A stretch of 43,410 nucleotides of DNA from Rhodopirellula sp. (GCA_002698965.1 PAAT01000012.1:1-43410), one strand, 5' to 3'. Positions 19,661 through 27,256 are shown, numbered from the stretch's first letter. The notes: a model not told the origin generated them from the sequence alone. Translations and numbers: made by a program.

Positions 19661-21163
19661 TCACCACTTGAGCCCAAATTGTTCGCCACCCGAAGAGCGA
19701 TCACGACCACCTTTAAGAGGAGCATCTGAGCGTTTAACTGCCATCTCACGTGGTGGCAACTCTTCTGCATCACCTTTCTTCGATTCTTTGGCTGGTGCTG
19801 CGGTAGTTTGCTTAATCGATAGAGCAATTCGTTGATTCTGCACATCAACTGATAAAACCTTGACCGATACATCCTGCCCTTCACTCACTTCAGTACTCAC
19901 TAGGTTTACTCGGCGATGAGCCAATTCGCTAATGTGAACCAGTCCTTCGATACCGGGAGCCAACTTAACAAATGCACCAAAATCAGCAATTCGAGACACG
20001 GCCCCGGAAACCACTTCGCCCACTCGAAAACGCTCGTTAATGCCTTCCCACGGGTGGGCCTGCATGGCTCGCAGCGAAAGACTGAGTTTGCCTGTCTCAG
20101 GATTCATCTTCTCCAGACGAACCTTGACCTTATCTCCTTCTTTCACGAGTTCACTGGGATGCTTCACCCGCTCCCAACTCATCTGGCTGATATGGATCAG
20201 ACCATCAATTCCTCCGATGTCCACGAAAGCACCGAAATCCTTCACGCTACGAACGATTCCCTCGTGCACGGAACCGACTTCCAATGAACCGAGTTTCTGC
20301 TCACGCTGTTCAGCCGCTTCACGTTCCATGATAGATCGGTGACTGAGAACCAGGTTACGGCGTTCGGCACTTGCTTCAGTTACCACACACTGCAGTTTCT
20401 TTCCAACATATTCTTCAAAGTTCTCAACGCGATAAATCGAAATCTGGCTCGCCGGAATAAATCCACGAATCGAATTCACCTGACACTCCAGTCCACCGAC
20501 ATTACTGCCAGTGATTGTTACATCAATGACCGCACCTTCCTGCAGGTCACTCCAGTCAGCGACGGAGACCGCTGCGCCCGGCACGGTGACTTCGTAAATC
20601 TGGTCATCTTCATTGAAACCGGTGACAATCACATCGATTTCAGAGCCAACTTCAGGAATCTCGGTGAAGACTTGTAGAGAAACCACACCTTCGGAAGCCG
20701 AACTCAAAGAGACGAAAAGATGCTTGGCATCAATTCTAATAACCGTAGCCCGACGGCGATCGTCTGTTTCAACCTGAGCCGCGTTGGCTGGTGCGGACTG
20801 TTCCATCAAAGCATCAATGCTTTGCCCTCCCAACGCCGCTGCAATCTCGTCTTCCAGATCCTGTGGCAGATGATCTCTCACAGAAGGTACAGGTACGGGA
20901 CCTTTGTTCGGGACCGGGGCAGGTACAGCCGGAGCTTTGCCGCCAACATGTGGCTTCGCTCCCTTAGGTTTGCCATCTTCACTATTCTTTCGACGCGAGC
21001 CGATCTGAATCTTAGGTCCTGTATTATTATCCTCAGCCACCGATGTCACAGCTTCAGCCTCCACTGCTTCCGGTTCCGAATCGACCGGAGCCGGCTTCTC
21101 CTGAACGGTTGATTCCTCAGTTTGATTCTGCTCGGTCTGTGTGTTGATATCGTCTGGCATCAT
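19661..21163 (-). CDS. Four-domain S1 RNA-binding protein, ribosomal protein S1-like
   Basis: A 500-residue protein. A disordered Glu-, Pro- and Lys-rich N-tail of about 130 residues precedes four S1 (OB-fold) domains at about 138-200, 212-275, 297-365 and 383-450. The last two are canonical: VGSVHEGIVRSVKDFGAFVDI with GLIHISQMSW, and VGEVVSGAVSRIADFGAFVKL with GLVHISEL. The C-terminus is basic and ends in GGRDRSSGGEQFGLKW. It may be the organism's S1 protein or a paralogue; bacterial S1 usually has four to six domains. The first two domains are divergent, as in S1 domains that contact the ribosome. Two consecutive ATG codons mark the start, with no clear Shine-Dalgarno. Confidence 0.87.
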   Translation of the reverse strand: MMPDDINTQTEQNQTEESTVQEKPAPVDSEPEAVEAEAVTSVAEDNNTGPKIQIGSRRKNSEDGKPKGAKPHVGGKAPAVPAPVPNKGPVPVPSVRDHLPQDLEDEIAAALGGQSIDALMEQSAPANAAQVETDDRRRATVIRIDAKHLFVSLSSASEGVVSLQVFTEIPEVGSEIDVIVTGFNEDDQIYEVTVPGAAVSVADWSDLQEGAVIDVTITGSNVGGLECQVNSIRGFIPASQISIYRVENFEEYVGKKLQCVVTEASAERRNLVLSHRSIMEREAAEQREQKLGSLEVGSVHEGIVRSVKDFGAFVDIGGIDGLIHISQMSWERVKHPSELVKEGDKVKVRLEKMNPETGKLSLSLRAMQAHPWEGINERFRVGEVVSGAVSRIADFGAFVKLAPGIEGLVHISELAHRRVNLVSTEVSEGQDVSVKVLSVDVQNQRIALSIKQTTAAPAKESKKGDAEELPPREMAVKRSDAPLKGGRDRSSGGEQFGLKW

Positions 21164-21429
21164 GTCGACTATGTTTTAGTTCAGGTTGGACTCATTGCTG
21201 AGCTTTTATTTGGTTGGTTAAAATCCCCCTAAAGCCTCCCATTAATGAACAGGACAGGGTTAAAGAGTAGTTTAGCAGTGGTATTCGTAAATGGGTAGTC
21301 AGCTAGATGTTTAGTTCGTAAAGCGAGGAAACAATTAGTCGGAAGATGTTGACTTATTGAGGTGCACAACCGGAACATAGTAAATATCAGATCTCTTTCT
21401 TACATTTAAATTACGGGACCGCTTATATC

Positions 21430-21990
21430 GTGACAGATTTCTCAGTTGCCAAATACGGGCCAGTCTTCGAATCACTTATTGATCCTTCCCGAGACGTGGC
21501 TATGGATGAAGGCTTCGTAAATCAGGACTTATACAGTGCGCTCCAGGCTACCACCGTTGGAAATGCCTTTACGGATATTGTCGTCGATGAAGATTTTGCT
21601 GCCAGTTGTATATCTGGAGCGTGGCTATGGAATGATTTCCTGGATGAGTCCCATACAATTAGTCAAGAGATTTACACAACGACCGGCAGCTTCTGGCATG
21701 GCATCATGCATCGGCGAGAATGTGATTACTCCAATGCCAAGTACTGGTTCCGCAAAGTTGGTCACCACGAAGTTTTTGATTCCCTAGCACAGGAAACCAT
21801 CCGATTAGCAAAGGGCGAGGATAAGTATGAATTAATCCCTGGTGGTAATTGGGATCCTTTTGCGTTTGTCGACTTATGCCAGCAAGCCGGACGCGGAGAT
21901 TCGAGTGTACTTGCCTACTGCCAGGCGGTAACTCGCGTTGAATGGGAGTTGCTGTTTGACTATTGTTACAAACGTGCCCTTGGAGAGTAA
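21430..21990 (+). CDS. Conserved planctomycete protein of unknown function
   Basis: A 186-residue soluble protein of mixed acidic composition starting at GTG. No signal peptide or membrane segment. Its central part, SFWHGIMHRRECDYSNAKYWFRKVG (written here as FWHGIMHRRE and NAKYWFRKVG), looks like a strongly conserved core. The motif LDESHTISQ precedes it. I recognise the style of the family as one of the hypotheticals shared by planctomycetes but can assign no activity; conserved His, Arg and Trp could bind a ligand. It is the first gene of a short plus-strand run, 29 nt before the zinc-ribbon gene, divergent from the S1 gene across 266 bp. Confidence 0.75.
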   Translation: MTDFSVAKYGPVFESLIDPSRDVAMDEGFVNQDLYSALQATTVGNAFTDIVVDEDFAASCISGAWLWNDFLDESHTISQEIYTTTGSFWHGIMHRRECDYSNAKYWFRKVGHHEVFDSLAQETIRLAKGEDKYELIPGGNWDPFAFVDLCQQAGRGDSSVLAYCQAVTRVEWELLFDYCYKRALGE

Positions 21991-22019
21991 GTTTCTTAAA
22001 TTCAATTCGGGAACCTAAA

Positions 22020-22625
22020 ATGTCATTCCATTTTCGATGTCCGAGCGGTCATTTACTACAAGCTGAAGATCAAGACGTAGGGCAGATCGTAAACTGTCCG
22101 GTTTGTGCAACAGCCATGGCGATTCCTTCAAATCCAGCCGGGCCTCCAGCGGCAATGCCCGTCTCACCGAATGCACCCGTTGAGCCTGTTGGAATGTCCG
22201 ATTACTCTGGAGCCGTCTCGGTGCCCGGATACGAAGAGGTCGAGTCCTTTCCGGATGTGACTGGTGAAAATGAGTTAGATGCCGATGAATTCCGCGTGGA
22301 TACGGGTGAAGAATCTCATGGTCAAACAGAAGCTCCTGACTTTGACAATAACAATGCAAATCAGGATGAACTACACATCGCCTGTCCTAACGGCCATGTC
22401 TTAGTAGTGACCCGGGACTTGCTTCACGAAGAGGCCATCTGTCCTCATTGCAACGTGTCTTTTGAACTACTGGAACGCAATAGTATTGAGGCAAAAACAA
22501 GGAAAGCCGAGCAAGCCGAACGTCGTGCTGAGAAAGTAGAACGAGTCTTTCTCTACTGGGGTATAGCCATCGCGGTACTGGTCATTGGTGGCATGATCGG
22601 CCTGTCGATTGCCTACGGTAATTAA
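22020..22625 (+). CDS. Double zinc-ribbon protein with C-terminal membrane anchor
   Basis: A 201-residue protein with two zinc-ribbon-like units. The first is CPSGH...CPVC (Cys7, His11, Cys26, Cys29). The second, CPNGH...CPHC, lies around residues 120-145. Between them is a Pro- and acid-rich linker. A charged helix (TRKAEQAERRAEKVERV) leads into a single C-terminal transmembrane helix (about 180-198). The ribbons therefore probably face the cytoplasm on a tail-anchored protein. The C-x3-H...C-x2-C spacing is unusual for nucleic-acid-binding ribbons and could serve as a protein-binding module. I use the ATG at 22020, which is free of overlap with the upstream gene; an earlier in-frame start at 21963 would overlap it. 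Confidence 0.75.
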   Translation: MSFHFRCPSGHLLQAEDQDVGQIVNCPVCATAMAIPSNPAGPPAAMPVSPNAPVEPVGMSDYSGAVSVPGYEEVESFPDVTGENELDADEFRVDTGEESHGQTEAPDFDNNNANQDELHIACPNGHVLVVTRDLLHEEAICPHCNVSFELLERNSIEAKTRKAEQAERRAEKVERVFLYWGIAIAVLVIGGMIGLSIAYGN

Positions 22626-22750
22626 TATTCAGAACGTCTAACTGATTTACACCGACAAAGAATTTAATACAATCGATTACAGAGGTTAGCATCTTTCGCT
22701 AAACCGCCACTCGTCACCCACACACAATCTTTAGGAGTTAGGTTTCCAAA

Positions 22751-23077
22751 ATGAGCAATGCTTTGGAAGTAACAACAGACAATTTTGATGCTGAAGTATT
22801 ACAAGCAGGTGAACCTGTATTGGTCGATTTCTGGGCTCAGTGGTGTGGACCATGCCGCCAAATTGCACCAATGATTGACGAACTGGCTGATGAAAATGCC
22901 GGTAGCGTTAAAGTGGTGAAAGTAAACATTGATGAAGCCGGTGAACTGGCTCAGCAATACGGCGTGAGTAGCATTCCCACGCTCATGATCTTTAAGGGAG
23001 GTGAAGTTCAGTCACAACTTGTGGGTGCACAGCCAAAACCGGCCATTCAGGAAGCTCTGGATACGGCTAAAGGGTAA
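22751..23077 (+). CDS. trxA: Thioredoxin
   Basis: A 108-residue single-domain thioredoxin of standard length. The redox motif WCGPC is at 31-35 and the cis-proline is in SIPTLMIF at about 76. No signal peptide, so it is the cytoplasmic disulfide reductant. The ribosome-binding site TTAGGAGTTAGG lies just upstream of the ATG. A good terminator follows 47 nt after the stop, and a 125-bp gap separates it from the zinc-ribbon gene, so it may be transcribed alone. Confidence 0.97.
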   Translation: MSNALEVTTDNFDAEVLQAGEPVLVDFWAQWCGPCRQIAPMIDELADENAGSVKVVKVNIDEAGELAQQYGVSSIPTLMIFKGGEVQSQLVGAQPKPAIQEALDTAKG

Positions 23078-23123
23078 AGCTTGACTGGCTGGATCTAAGC
23101 TGATTTTTTGACTCAAAACTGAG

Positions 23124-23161
23124 CGACCGGACCGATTCAGGCGAACTCCGGTCGTTTTTTT
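23124..23161 (+). terminator. Intrinsic terminator of trxA
   Basis: CGACCGGA (23124-23131) pairs with TCCGGTCG (23147-23154), a perfect 8-bp GC-rich stem, followed by seven T (23155-23161). Confidence 0.9.
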
Positions 23162-23509
23162 GCGCTGACAAGAGAATGAAAGCGGTCTGGAAACTGACGC
23201 ATTCGTCACACTCGTTACGACCGTACACTTTCGACGATGAATGCGCAAAAAGCGGTGACTCGCGGCTAACATCTTGAAAGCTACCCCATTTCCAGCGACG
23301 ATAACAAAGGAAGCTCTTATAATGCGCCTATTTTGCCGACAATTCGGCAGCGTAGAAGAGTTTGAATTGGTTGGCCGGTGAGCGGTTTCGTCGGTTGAGC
23401 GATTCAAAGTGCAATATTATATTTAAGACTTGGTCGTAAAGTGGTTAATTTAATTAGCACCAAACGACCAGTTTATTAATAAGTCCAATCCCGAACGAAT
23501 CCGTAAACC
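23162..23509 (+). promoter_or_regulatory. Promoter and structured leader of the acyl-chain island
   Basis: 348 non-coding bases between the trxA terminator and the first FabZ-like gene. A TATAAT match at 23318-23323 is the best -10 candidate, with a poor -35. Inverted repeats seen are CGCATTCGTC (23198-23207) with GACgatGAATGCG (23233-23245), TGCCGA/TCGGCA (23334-23339, 23344-23349), and the 40-nt dyad at 23431-23470. No gene is supported here. Confidence 0.5.
23431..23470. promoter_or_regulatory. 40-nt dyad element upstream of the FabZ-like gene
   Basis: Three nested complementary blocks share one centre: TGGTCGT (23431-23437) with ACGACCA (23464-23470), GTG (23441-23443) with CAC (23458-23460), and TAATT (23446-23450) with AATTA (23452-23456). 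It ends 39 nt before the ATG. It could be an operator or a leader hairpin; no U-tract follows. Confidence 0.6.
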
Positions 23510-24013
23510 ATGCAGTTTATCTTGATAGATAAAATCCTCGAACTTAATAAAGGTTCGGATATTACAGCTATCAAGACACTCTCCATAGCGGAGGAATATC
23601 TCAAGGATCACTTTCCGAGATTTCCTGTAATGCCGGGCGTACTGATGCTGGAAGGTCTCTTCCAGACTAGTGCCTGGTTAGTTCGTGAAAGTGAGGATTT
23701 TGCTCACTCAATGATCATCATGAAAGAGGCTCGTAATACCAAGTATGCGGGCTTTGTGTCGCCGGGACAAACCTTGACGATCCGAGCTGCAATCCTCAAA
23801 CAGGACGAAAGAACAACAACGTTGAAAGCAACCGGTGAAGTGGATGGTAATACAGCCGTGTCCAGTAAACTGTTGCTCGAGCGTTTTAATATCAAAGACC
23901 GCAAGCCTGACAGGGCCAGTTTGGATGCATATGCTGTGAGGAAATTGCGACAGCAATTTGCTTTACTATATGACCAGGCGGCCGATGTGCTGAACCAGTC
24001 GTTTGATAGTTAA
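23510..24013 (+). CDS. FabZ-like 3-hydroxyacyl-ACP dehydratase (first copy)
   Basis: A 167-residue hot-dog-fold protein. The FabZ signature DHFPRFPVMPGVLMLEGL (residues 33-50) has the catalytic His34 and Glu48, so it should remove water from 3-hydroxyacyl-ACP. It is slightly longer than housekeeping FabZ (about 145-150 residues), with an added C-terminal helix (RKLRQQFALLYDQAADVL). It opens a plus-strand island with an acyl carrier protein, a second FabZ-like protein and a ketosynthase. It may act as the active half of a heterodimer with that second copy (inference). Which acyl chain is made is unknown. Confidence 0.88.
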   Translation: MQFILIDKILELNKGSDITAIKTLSIAEEYLKDHFPRFPVMPGVLMLEGLFQTSAWLVRESEDFAHSMIIMKEARNTKYAGFVSPGQTLTIRAAILKQDERTTTLKATGEVDGNTAVSSKLLLERFNIKDRKPDRASLDAYAVRKLRQQFALLYDQAADVLNQSFDS

Positions 24014-24027
24014 CAAGACGATTTACC

Positions 24028-24055
24028 GTGAAGACAACGCCCGTGTTGACTTCAC
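24028..24055 (+). promoter_or_regulatory. U-less hairpin after the first FabZ-like gene
   Basis: GTGAAG-a-CAAC (24028-24038) pairs with GTTG-a-CTTCAC (24045-24055): ten pairs with one A-A mismatch and a 6-nt loop. It starts 15 nt after the stop codon and 41 nt before the acyl carrier protein ATG. No T-run follows, so it is more likely a processing or stability element than a terminator. Confidence 0.6.
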
Positions 24056-24095
24056 ATTTAATACATATGAGTAGGTTTTTGGGAGTACAACACAA

Positions 24096-24479
24096 ATGCC
24101 GACTTCTGATGAAATCTTCGATTCCGTCAAAGAAATCCTAATCGAAGCACTCGCGTGCGACGACGATGAAGTAACCTCAGGCGCCACCTTGGTAGGCGAT
24201 CTGGGAGCTGAATCGATTGACTTTCTGGACATTGTTTTTAATCTGGAGCAGAACTTCAGCATCGAGATCCCTCGTAGCGAACTGTTCCCTGAAGACATCC
24301 TTACCAATGACGAGTTCGTCGCAGACGGTAATGTAACTGAAGCTGGGTTGGCTGCTCTTGGTGAGCGTATGCCATTTATTGACCTGAGCACCTTCAGTGG
24401 CAATCCTCGCGTTCAAGACTTCGGCAACCTGATGACGGTTGGGGATCTTTGCAAGTACATCGAAGGTAAGGCCAGCTAG
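24096..24479 (+). CDS. Acyl carrier protein, extended form
   Basis: A 127-residue acidic protein. The phosphopantetheine site is GDLGAESIDFLDI, with Ser40 as the attachment residue (the usual D-S-L is E-S-I here). Ordinary acyl carrier proteins have about 78 residues. Here roughly 40-45 extra residues (about 62-108, including PEDILTNDEFVADG and LGERMPFIDLSTFSG) separate helix II from the final helix (MTVGDLCKYIEGK). It must be loaded by a phosphopantetheinyl transferase encoded elsewhere. GGGAG at 24080-24084 is the ribosome-binding site. It sits between the two FabZ-like genes. Confidence 0.9.
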   Translation: MPTSDEIFDSVKEILIEALACDDDEVTSGATLVGDLGAESIDFLDIVFNLEQNFSIEIPRSELFPEDILTNDEFVADGNVTEAGLAALGERMPFIDLSTFSGNPRVQDFGNLMTVGDLCKYIEGKAS

Positions 24480-24494
24480 AAGCAGGCCTTCCTT
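24463..24494 (+). promoter_or_regulatory. U-less hairpin enclosing the ACP stop codon
   Basis: AAGG-t-AAGGCC (24463-24473) pairs with GGCCTT-CCTT (24485-24494), ten pairs with one bulged T. The acyl carrier protein stop codon (24477-24479) is in the loop. No T-run follows. The ATG of the next gene is 25 nt further on. Confidence 0.6.
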
Positions 24495-24518
24495 ACTGTT
24501 TGATCATCTGAGATAGCT

Positions 24519-25055
24519 ATGCGCTGGTACTGGATCGATAGATTCGAAGAATTTGTTAGCGGGACTCGCGCTGTTAGCGTGAAAAATGTCTCGTTAGCTG
24601 AAGAGCACATCCATGGGTACTGGCCTGGTTTTCAGGTGATGCCCAATTCTCTCATTATTGAGGGAATGGCACAGACCGGCGGGCTATTGGTAGGTGAAAA
24701 AAATCAATTTAGTGAAAGTGTCGTACTAGCTAAGGTCAGTAAGGGCATCTTCCATGATGTCGTGGTTCCCGGGGATTCTTTGCGATACACCGCAACGGTT
24801 GCTGATATCCGGGAAGACGGTGGAATTATTCTGGGTGAAGCACATCGTGATGGCGAGCTTGTTGCCGAGATTAATCTCGTCTTTGCTTGCCTTCGGGGCG
24901 AACTTTCCGAGATCGAGCAATTCTATCCGGAAGAATTCATCTGCATGCTCCGTGGGCTCGACATGTACCGGGTTGGTGTGACACCGGAAGGAGAGCCCAT
25001 GGTTCCTCCTCAGTTCATGCTCGACGCCGAAGCCGCGATGAGCCAAACGTCCTAA
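24519..25055 (+). CDS. FabZ-like hot-dog protein lacking the catalytic His (second copy)
   Basis: A 178-residue hot-dog protein. Aligned with the first copy, GYWPGFQVMPNSLIIEGM (residues 33-50) has Tyr34 where FabZ has its catalytic His, and Asn where the PG motif has Gly; Glu48 is kept. A His is present two residues earlier (His32) and could in principle substitute. It could be a non-catalytic partner of the first copy, as in heterodimeric dehydratases of polyene pathways, or an ACP-binding thioester hydrolase. A C-terminal extension (about 140-178) carries conserved-looking aromatic residues. It is followed by a 306-bp structured gap before the ketosynthase gene. Confidence 0.8.
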   Translation: MRWYWIDRFEEFVSGTRAVSVKNVSLAEEHIHGYWPGFQVMPNSLIIEGMAQTGGLLVGEKNQFSESVVLAKVSKGIFHDVVVPGDSLRYTATVADIREDGGIILGEAHRDGELVAEINLVFACLRGELSEIEQFYPEEFICMLRGLDMYRVGVTPEGEPMVPPQFMLDAEAAMSQTS

Positions 25056-25361
25056 AACATTCCCTTCCCACCTTGCAGTGCTCTCCCTGCAGATCGACTA
25101 GTTTACTATTCGGTACTACCTGGCAATTTATAGCCGTTTTCACTCCCAACCAACCTCTTGGTGATAATTACAAAGGGAATGGAAACTCTGATATTCGACC
25201 GAGTAGGCACAAAAAACGGTAAATCGTGGTTTTCACCACTTTAGGTGCTCGGTTAGAATCCAAGGGATACTCTCGATGAGTATTACCTTGTAAATCACAA
25301 TTATTGCCGAGCGATACGAAAAACAATCGCCAAGGTAACGTTAAGAAGGGATTAACTGCGC
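25056..25361 (+). promoter_or_regulatory. Structured leader of the ketosynthase gene, with two alternative pairings
   Basis: 306 non-coding bases. Stem 1: CCGAG (25199-25203) and CAC (25208-25210) pair with GTG/CTCGG (25245-25252), with GTGGT/ACCAC (25226-25230, 25235-25239) nested inside. Stem 2: CAAGG-g-ATACTC (25261-25272) pairs with GAGTAT-ta-CCTTG (25278-25290). Stem 3: GCGAT/ATCGC (25311-25315, 25326-25330). TTACCTTG (25283-25290) is also perfectly complementary to CAAGGTAA (25331-25338), which would break stem 2. GAAGGG at 25345-25350 is the ribosome-binding site. Confidence 0.6.
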
Positions 25362-26639
25362 ATGACACGTCGCGTAGTCGTAACTGGCATCGGAATGGTT
25401 ACCCCACTGGGTAACAACCTCGAAACAACCTGGAATAACATCAAAGAAGGTAACTCTGGTGTCGCAAGCACCACGATCTTTGATGCAAGCAAATTCCCAA
25501 CCAAGTTTTGCGCTGAAGTGAAAAACTTTGACGCCGATCAATTCGGGGATGATCCTGCTAACTGGATAAATCGTGGGCGTCACACGAAATTCGGTGCCGG
25601 AGCCGCTCATCAGGCCGTCGAGGATTCCGGAATCCTCGATGCCAATATTGACCCTAAGCGTTTTGGCATCTATCTCGGAGCCGGTGAAGGATTCCAGCAC
25701 TTCAACTCCTTTATGAGCAGTATCGCCGGTGGTCTTACCGAGGACGATATTAACTTTAACGACTATACAACGACGGCCTACGAAACTTTTAACTTTGAAC
25801 GTGAATTGGAAAATGAGCCTAACATGCCTGCGGCTCATATCTGTGCCATGTTCAATATTCAAGGCCCCTCCACGAATACACTTACCGCCTGCGCGGCGAG
25901 TAATCAGGCAGTGGGCGAAGCAACCGCTCAAATTCGCCGGGGCGATACAGAAGTGATGCTCGCCGGTGGGACTCACAGTATGATCCATCCATCTGGAGTC
26001 ACCGGATTCAATCTTCTCGGAGCACTCTCCAAAAACAATGAAAATCCGACTGGAGCCTCACGCCCATTTGATCGGCTGCGTGACGGATTCGTACTCGGAG
26101 AAGGTTCTTCGATGTTGATTCTGGAAGAGTTAGAACATGCTAAAGCTCGTGGCGCCAGGATTTATGGTGAAATTAACGGCTATGGCAGTACAGCCGATGC
26201 TTACCGGGTTACAGATCAGCATCCGGACGGTCGGGGAGCAATCGGGTGCATGTCATTGGCAATTAAAGACTCCGGTTTCGACCCTTCCAGAATCAACTAC
26301 GTAAACGCTCACGGTACGAGTACTCAGGTCAACGATAAAGTCGAAACGCTGGCTTGTAAGACAATTTTTGGGGAAACCGTACCTCCCATCTCAAGTACCA
26401 AGAGTATGATGGGGCACTTGATTACCGCCGCGGGTGCAACCGAATTGATTCTCTGCCTGATGGCTATTAAAGACAATACACTGCCACCAACAATCAATTA
26501 TGAAAATCCTGATCCAAACTGTGATTTGGATTACGTTCCTAATGAAGCTCGCGAGCAGTCGTGCGATGTTATTTTGAATAACAGTTTCGGCTTCGGCGGA
26601 CAAAACGTATCGATCGTAGCGTCGCGATTCACCGGCTAA
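25362..26639 (+). CDS. Beta-ketoacyl-ACP synthase, FabF family
   Basis: A 425-residue condensing enzyme of the KAS II type with an intact triad: Cys177 (TACAAS), His317 (NAHGTST) and His352 (GHLITAAG). It should extend an acyl chain with malonyl-ACP. The length is close to FabF (about 412). The stretch at about 110-165 differs from housekeeping FabF (FQHFNSFMSSIAGG and NFNDYTTTAYETF). This fits a specialised ketosynthase. It closes the island of two FabZ-like proteins and an acyl carrier protein. No ketoreductase or acyltransferase gene is present here, so those steps must be borrowed from elsewhere. A strong terminator follows 25 nt after the stop. Confidence 0.92.
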   Translation: MTRRVVVTGIGMVTPLGNNLETTWNNIKEGNSGVASTTIFDASKFPTKFCAEVKNFDADQFGDDPANWINRGRHTKFGAGAAHQAVEDSGILDANIDPKRFGIYLGAGEGFQHFNSFMSSIAGGLTEDDINFNDYTTTAYETFNFERELENEPNMPAAHICAMFNIQGPSTNTLTACAASNQAVGEATAQIRRGDTEVMLAGGTHSMIHPSGVTGFNLLGALSKNNENPTGASRPFDRLRDGFVLGEGSSMLILEELEHAKARGARIYGEINGYGSTADAYRVTDQHPDGRGAIGCMSLAIKDSGFDPSRINYVNAHGTSTQVNDKVETLACKTIFGETVPPISSTKSMMGHLITAAGATELILCLMAIKDNTLPPTINYENPDPNCDLDYVPNEAREQSCDVILNNSFGFGGQNVSIVASRFTG

Positions 26640-26664
26640 TATACCGCAAGTCCGCGGACAGAAA

Positions 26665-26698
26665 AAAAGCGAGGCGGAAAGCCTCGCTTTTATTTTTT
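26665..26698. terminator. Bidirectional intrinsic terminator
   Basis: AAAAGCGAGGC (26665-26675) pairs perfectly with GCCTCGCTTTT (26681-26691) around GGAAA, with T-rich ends on both strands. It serves the ketosynthase gene on plus and the lipoprotein gene on minus. Confidence 0.93.
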
Positions 26699-26721
26699 AT
26701 ATCTCTTTCTGTCGGAGCTAT

Positions 26722-27000
26722 TTAGCGACCGATAGAAGGTGGATTGCTTTGCAGGAAATCTCGTGGTGAGCGAGTAGTGTAATACGGATAAGCATAAGTT
26801 CCAGCCTGAGCCGGCTGAGCATTTTGCAACATCTGGTTATTGGGATAGCCATGCTGTGGGGCTGGCGCTTGAGCGTTGGCTGGAGCTGCTTGCATTGGAG
26901 TCGGCATCATTTGACGCTGGCTGGTACGCATTTGATTTTGGGCACACCCTATTGTTGAAAGCGCCAGACAAATGGCACCCAAGGCTAAAAACCGCTTCAT
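26722..27000 (-). CDS. Small Gln/Ala/Pro-rich lipoprotein
   Basis: A 92-residue secreted protein. The N-terminus MKRFLALGAICLALSTIGC ends in a lipobox-like TIGC (Cys19); the weak -3 residue (Thr) makes lipidation likely but not certain. The mature part is rich in Gln, Met, Ala and Pro, and ends in YYTTRSPRDFLQSNPPSIGR, whose 'TRxPRDFL...NPPSIG' form appears to be the only well-conserved motif. AGGAG lies 7 nt before the ATG. No function is known; it may be a small outer-membrane or cell-surface component. It is divergent from the ABC exporter gene and shares a terminator with the ketosynthase gene. Confidence 0.78.
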   Translation of the reverse strand: MKRFLALGAICLALSTIGCAQNQMRTSQRQMMPTPMQAAPANAQAPAPQHGYPNNQMLQNAQPAQAGTYAYPYYTTRSPRDFLQSNPPSIGR

Positions 27001-27256
27001 TTCTTATCTCCTGAGAATCGCTTCTTCTCGTCCACAACTTGCCTCAAGTCAGGCTGATACGTACATAAACGTCCAGAGCCTGCAAATCCCTAGTCCTTTC
27101 TTCGGCCACTACAAGCGTCAAAGTTCAACAAATCGTTAAATCAATTACGATCCGAACCCCTAACAACCTACTTCGATATTGGAGAAAACACTTAGATCTG
27201 CTAAAAAACAGCGGTTTCAGGCGGTTTTTGATACGTATGCCTTGGCAGGTACCTTT

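Noticed and set aside
19916..21112. Several plus-strand frames of 100-130 residues
   Set aside because: All lie opposite the S1-domain gene and have no motif; long antisense frames are a by-product of its codon use.
23012..23407. 131-residue minus-strand frame after trxA
   Set aside because: It covers the trxA terminator and part of the coding end of trxA, has random-looking composition (many Ser, Arg, Asn) and no domain.
25341..25988. 215-residue open frame on the minus strand
   Set aside because: It is antisense to the N-terminal half of the ketosynthase gene, including its catalytic Cys region; its composition is a codon shadow and it has no ribosome-binding site or recognisable motif.
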